Source: Intestinibacter sp964449895 (GTDB taxonomy: Bacteria; Bacillota; Clostridia; Peptostreptococcales; Peptostreptococcaceae). From it: 64,000 bases of DNA. Below, piece after piece: positions 61,169 through 64,000 of the stretch; the first letter of the stretch is position 1, and each line of letters opens with the position of its first letter. The notes under the pieces are model-generated. The model saw only the letters and a list, made by a program, of their open reading frames with translations, was not told the origin of the DNA and ran no database searches. Position numbers and translations under genes: made by a program. The DNA is taken from contig CAYVBY010000008.1 of assembly GCA_964449895.1 (NCBI GenBank), forward strand, positions 44,259 through 108,258. Reading direction: 5' to 3'.

Positions 61169-62356
61169 TTATTTTGATTTTATATAACTTGGTTCAATAA
61201 CTATACTCTTAACATCCAAATTATTATGTTTAATTACATATTGTTTATTAGAAGCAAACCCTTCCTGTAAATCTATATATAATTTTAATTCATTTTTTGA
61301 TATTTTTTGTGATTGATTGTTATATTTTAAAGTGACCTTTATACTATCTGGAATTTCAAAATCATTTAAAGAAACTGTACTATTATTATTTAAAATCCCT
61401 AAACTACTTCCAGAATAAGTAAAAATATCAATTAAATCGCTATCCTTTAACATTTTTATTTTTACATTATCATCTTTGACAACTATCCCTTGTGGTACAT
61501 TTAATTTTACTGTATTAACATTAGAAGTAAAATTTCCTATATCTATACTCTCTGTACTTATAAATTCAATATTATCTAAATCCTCTTTTTTGCCTCTAAT
61601 TTGAATAGTACTTGGAGATATAGTGAAATTCTCACCTTCAACTAAATTAGCTAAGTTCCCTTTAAAAACAGCTTTTACCTTAACTTCCTTTTGATGTAAA
61701 AAAGATATAGTCGCATCTACTTTTTTAAACTGCAAATTCACATCATTTACTTGTTTCATATCTGAATCTAAAGGTTTTAAATTTAAACTCTTTGTACATG
61801 TCTTAGTAAGCTCTTCATCTGCATTTAACTCCGCTTGTACATATTTTACAGAATTTACTCTACTTCTCGGTCCTGACACTATTATTTTTTCATTTTTTAA
61901 TTCAATATTTTCTATGTTATCTTTATATTTTCCTGTAACTTTTACAGTAATTTCTTTTTCTTCTTCTATAATTTTTTCTAAATTTATAACTATATTATTA
62001 GATTTTAAATCAATATTAACTTTAGCAGTACTATTGCCACTAACACTTAATTTCAACTGATTTTGGCCCTCTATAGGATTATCTACCACACCGTATACAT
62101 TTATATTTTTGCTACTTATATTTTGTAAATCAGATAAATTTCCTTTAACATATACAGATGTTACTAAATCCTCATCAGGATCTACAACTAAATCTAAATT
62201 CTTTATTTCGTTTAAATTAGTTATTGTAATTGGAATATCTTCATATAATTTTGTATCTTCAGGATCAACTACTGCCATAACATACATCCAAAGAACTATC
62301 GCACTTAATAAAGCTATTATTTTTATCTTGGTATTTTTTTTTAATTTTCCTATCAT
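61169..62356 (-). CDS. cdaR: CdaA regulator CdaR (YbbR-domain protein)
   Basis: A 395-residue protein with one N-terminal membrane segment (IIALLSAIVLWMYVMAVVDP) and about four extracellular YbbR domains (repeats of PITITNL, VKVTGKY, VKAVFKGN and similar, each with a beta-sandwich rhythm). It regulates CdaA. Its ATG overlaps the cdaA stop by four bases (ATGA), so the two are translationally coupled. It is somewhat shorter than the B. subtilis protein but otherwise typical. Confidence 0.92.
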   Translation of the reverse strand: MIGKLKKNTKIKIIALLSAIVLWMYVMAVVDPEDTKLYEDIPITITNLNEIKNLDLVVDPDEDLVTSVYVKGNLSDLQNISSKNINVYGVVDNPIEGQNQLKLSVSGNSTAKVNIDLKSNNIVINLEKIIEEEKEITVKVTGKYKDNIENIELKNEKIIVSGPRSRVNSVKYVQAELNADEELTKTCTKSLNLKPLDSDMKQVNDVNLQFKKVDATISFLHQKEVKVKAVFKGNLANLVEGENFTISPSTIQIRGKKEDLDNIEFISTESIDIGNFTSNVNTVKLNVPQGIVVKDDNVKIKMLKDSDLIDIFTYSGSSLGILNNNSTVSLNDFEIPDSIKVTLKYNNQSQKISKNELKLYIDLQEGFASNKQYVIKHNNLDVKSIVIEPSYIKSK

Positions 62357-63195
62357 CTAAATATGCCACCTTTAAATAAACTTTTTTCAGTTGAATTCTT
62401 TCTTAGATTATTCTTAAGAATATTAGTCATTCTTTCTCTTGCAATATTTCTATACAATTTACCTGATTTAGCAATAGAAACCTCTCCAGTTTCCTCTGAA
62501 ACAATCAAAGTCAAACAATCTGAAACCTCACTTACACCGACACCAGCTCTATGTCTTGTTCCTAAATCCTTTGTCAAATCTTTACTCTGACTTAAAGGTA
62601 GAAAACATGCAGCCGCCTTTACTTTAAAATCTCTTATAACGACAGCTCCATCATGTAAAGGAGTATTTGGTATAAATATGTTTATAAGCAATTGCCTAGA
62701 AACATCACCATCTATAGTAGTACCTGTATTAATTATATCTGATAGCTTTGTTTCTCTCTCCATAATTATAAGAGCACCTATTCTTTGTCTAGAAAGAGAA
62801 TATAATGTTTCAATTATTTCTTCTATCATTTTATTAAACTGGTCATCATCTTCATATTTATTATTTTTTTCAAAAAACTTAAAATTTTTTCTTCCTATAT
62901 ATTCAAATCCTGCTCGCAACTCAGGTTGAAATATAATACAAATAGCTATAACTCCTACTTCTATAGCATTTACTAGTATCCAATAAAGAGTATGTAATCT
63001 AAATAGATTACTTATTACAGTTGCAAATAATAATACCACAATACCTTTAAAAACTTGTTCAGCTCTTGTATCTTTTATAAACATAAATATCTTATAAAAA
63101 ATATATGCAACTATAGCTATATCTATAAGATCAAATATACTCATCCTTAATATTATACTAACAAAACCATTAAAAAAATTGCTCAAATCGGACAT
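62353..63195 (-). CDS. cdaA: Diadenylate cyclase CdaA
   Basis: A 280-residue membrane-bound enzyme that makes c-di-AMP from two ATP. Three N-terminal membrane helices (about 20-95) precede the DAC domain. Catalytic motifs are LHDGAVVI (about 190) and LGTRHRAGVGVSEVSD (about 215). A C-terminal tail of about 35 residues is basic. RBS AGGAGG. It is the first gene of a cdaA-cdaR-glmM unit. c-di-AMP controls potassium and osmolyte uptake and wall integrity; no sensor RNA is seen here. Confidence 0.95.
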   Translation of the reverse strand: MSDLSNFFNGFVSIILRMSIFDLIDIAIVAYIFYKIFMFIKDTRAEQVFKGIVVLLFATVISNLFRLHTLYWILVNAIEVGVIAICIIFQPELRAGFEYIGRKNFKFFEKNNKYEDDDQFNKMIEEIIETLYSLSRQRIGALIIMERETKLSDIINTGTTIDGDVSRQLLINIFIPNTPLHDGAVVIRDFKVKAAACFLPLSQSKDLTKDLGTRHRAGVGVSEVSDCLTLIVSEETGEVSIAKSGKLYRNIARERMTNILKNNLRKNSTEKSLFKGGIFR

Positions 63196-63390
63196 AACAT
63201 CATCCTCCTATTTAGTTAGTTTTAAAATTTTATTTTAAATACTTAGATTAAATATATCTAGTAAAATTATACTATATTCATACAACTATATACAAACTAT
63301 ATATTAAATCAAAATTGTTACACTATTTTTTAACTAAATACGATTTTTTTTAATACATAAAAAATTGATAGCATAAAGCTTCATTCAAAC

Positions 63391-63448
63391 TATAATAAAT
63401 AGATTTCTATATGTATTATTACTCACTTGTAGAAATCTATTTATTATA
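63391..63448. repeat. Long perfect inverted repeat between cdaA and the tRNA cluster
   Basis: A 19-bp A/T-rich arm at 63391-63409 (TATAATAAATAGATTTCTA) is perfectly repeated in reverse at 63430-63448, with a 20-nt loop. No T-run follows, so a simple terminator is unlikely. The rest of 63196-63478 holds no gene. Confidence 0.7.
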
Positions 63449-63478
63449 CCTATTGTTTATTTTTTATAAATATAAACA

Positions 63479-63510
63479 AAAAAAAGTTTCACTAATGTGA
63501 AACTTTTTTT
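63479..63510 (-). terminator. Terminator of the tRNA cluster
   Basis: AAAAAAAGTTTCAC and GTGAAACTTTTTTT form a 14-bp stem with a TAAT loop, ending in a T-run on the minus strand. Confidence 0.92.
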
Positions 63511-63512
63511 AT

Positions 63513-63589
<77 letters not shown>

Positions 63590-63597
63590 ACATTAAT

Positions 63598-63672
63598 TGG
63601 AGCGGGAAACGAGATTCGAACTCGCGACTTCAACCTTGGCAAGGTTGCGCTCTACCACTGAACTACTCCCGC
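63598..63672 (-). tRNA. tRNA-Gly (anticodon GCC)
   Basis: 75 nt with encoded CCA. It starts GCGGGAGTAGTTCAG, has loop TTGCCAA, and all arms pair well. Confidence 0.97.
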
Positions 63673-63682
63673 ATAATTTAAT

Positions 63683-63759
63683 TGGCGACCTGGAAGGGAC
63701 TCGAACCCTCGACCTCCAGCGTGACAGGCTGGCATTCTAACCAACTGAACTACCAGGCC
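63683..63759 (-). tRNA. tRNA-Asp (anticodon GTC)
   Basis: 77 nt with encoded CCA. It starts GGCCTGGTAGTTCAG; the anticodon loop is CTGTCAC and the T loop GGTTCGAGTCC. Confidence 0.97.
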
Positions 63760-63776
63760 ACTAATAAGAACTTAAA

Positions 63777-63852
63777 TGGTGGGACCAACAGGGCTCGAAC
63801 CTGTGACCCCCTGCTTGTAAGGCAGGTGCTCTCCCAGCTGAGCTATGGTCCC
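63777..63852 (-). tRNA. tRNA-Val (anticodon TAC)
   Basis: 76 nt with encoded CCA. It starts GGGACCATAGCTCAG; the anticodon loop is CTTACAA. Confidence 0.97.
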
Positions 63853-63856
63853 ATAA

Positions 63857-63931
63857 TGGTGACTCATAGGGGAATCGAACCCCTGTTACCGCCGTGAAAG
63901 GGCGGTGTCTTGACCGCTTGACCAATGAGCC
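63857..63931 (-). tRNA. tRNA-Glu (anticodon TTC)
   Basis: 75 nt with encoded CCA. It starts GGCTCATTGGTCAAG; the anticodon loop is CTTTCAC. Confidence 0.97.
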
Positions 63932-63947
63932 ACGATATTAAATTTAA

Positions 63948-64000
63948 TGGTTGCGGAGGAAGGACTTGAACCTTCGACCTTCGGGTTATGAGCCCGACGA
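63948..64000 (-). tRNA. tRNA-fMet (initiator, anticodon CAT), partial
   Basis: The 3' 53 nt are visible. The anticodon stem CGGGCTCATAACCCG has the three G-C pairs that mark the initiator tRNA, and the end is CCGCAACCA. The 5' part is outside the window. Confidence 0.92.

Noticed and set aside
63682..63897. Open frame in the tRNA region
   Set aside because: It runs antisense across tRNA-Asp, tRNA-Val and part of tRNA-Glu and has no RBS.

Overview
The window looks like a chromosome segment of an anaerobic, spore-forming, low-GC member of the Clostridia, most likely a Peptostreptococcaceae relative of Clostridioides difficile. The reasons are the very AT-rich, AGA/ATA-heavy coding sequence, the strong purine-rich ribosome binding sites, the sporulation genes (spoIID, spoIIQ, spoIIID, yyaC), carbon monoxide dehydrogenase, clostridial ferredoxins, the butyrate-kinase pathway and Firmicutes RNA elements (glmS ribozyme, SAM-I and FMN riboswitches, raiA RNA). 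The species cannot be fixed from the sequence alone. Almost every gene is on the minus strand.

Layout from left to right. 1-529: a truncated phage-type replication or winged-helix protein. 633-5049: a carbon monoxide dehydrogenase operon (cooS, a four-cluster ferredoxin, an FAD/NAD oxidoreductase), with two small 2[4Fe-4S] ferredoxins on the other strand. 5163-7873: the redox repressor rex and an ABC-F ATPase. 7900-10060: an IS1595-type transposase between AT-rich repeats; a 100-N assembly gap sits in a 48-bp tandem repeat. 10136-13645: an acetyltransferase and the tsaD-rimI-tsaB-tsaE group for tRNA t6A synthesis. 14057-14875: a zinc-ribbon lipoprotein.

15393-27741 is the most unusual part. 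A LysR regulator is divergent from a one-strand gene train: a beta-propeller (LVIVD type), a zinc-ribbon flavoprotein, two small membrane proteins, an EthD-like protein, a P-loop NTPase, a four-subunit 2-oxoacid:ferredoxin oxidoreductase, phosphate butyryltransferase, butyrate kinase and an OFA-type transporter. The last seven genes form an ATP-yielding route from a 2-oxoacid through acyl-CoA and acyl phosphate to an acid. The upstream genes may feed a specific substrate into it; that link is inference.

27832-43523 is mostly housekeeping: ribU under an FMN riboswitch, an amidohydrolase, tex, prfB (with its programmed frameshift), secA, rmuC, hpf, the raiA noncoding RNA, comFC, recD2, and metK under a SAM-I riboswitch. 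43939-49970 holds sporulation and wall genes in the same order as in Bacillus subtilis (ywmB-murA-spoIID-spoIIQ-spoIIID-mbl). 50116-55688 is a mannitol PTS locus with repeated GTGACA-type operator candidates. 56047-57143 is an ECF sigma factor with a small membrane or secreted partner. 57447-63195 is glmS (with its ribozyme), glmM, cdaR and cdaA, linking amino-sugar synthesis with c-di-AMP. 63513-64000 is a tRNA cluster (Arg, Gly, Asp, Val, Glu and a partial initiator Met).
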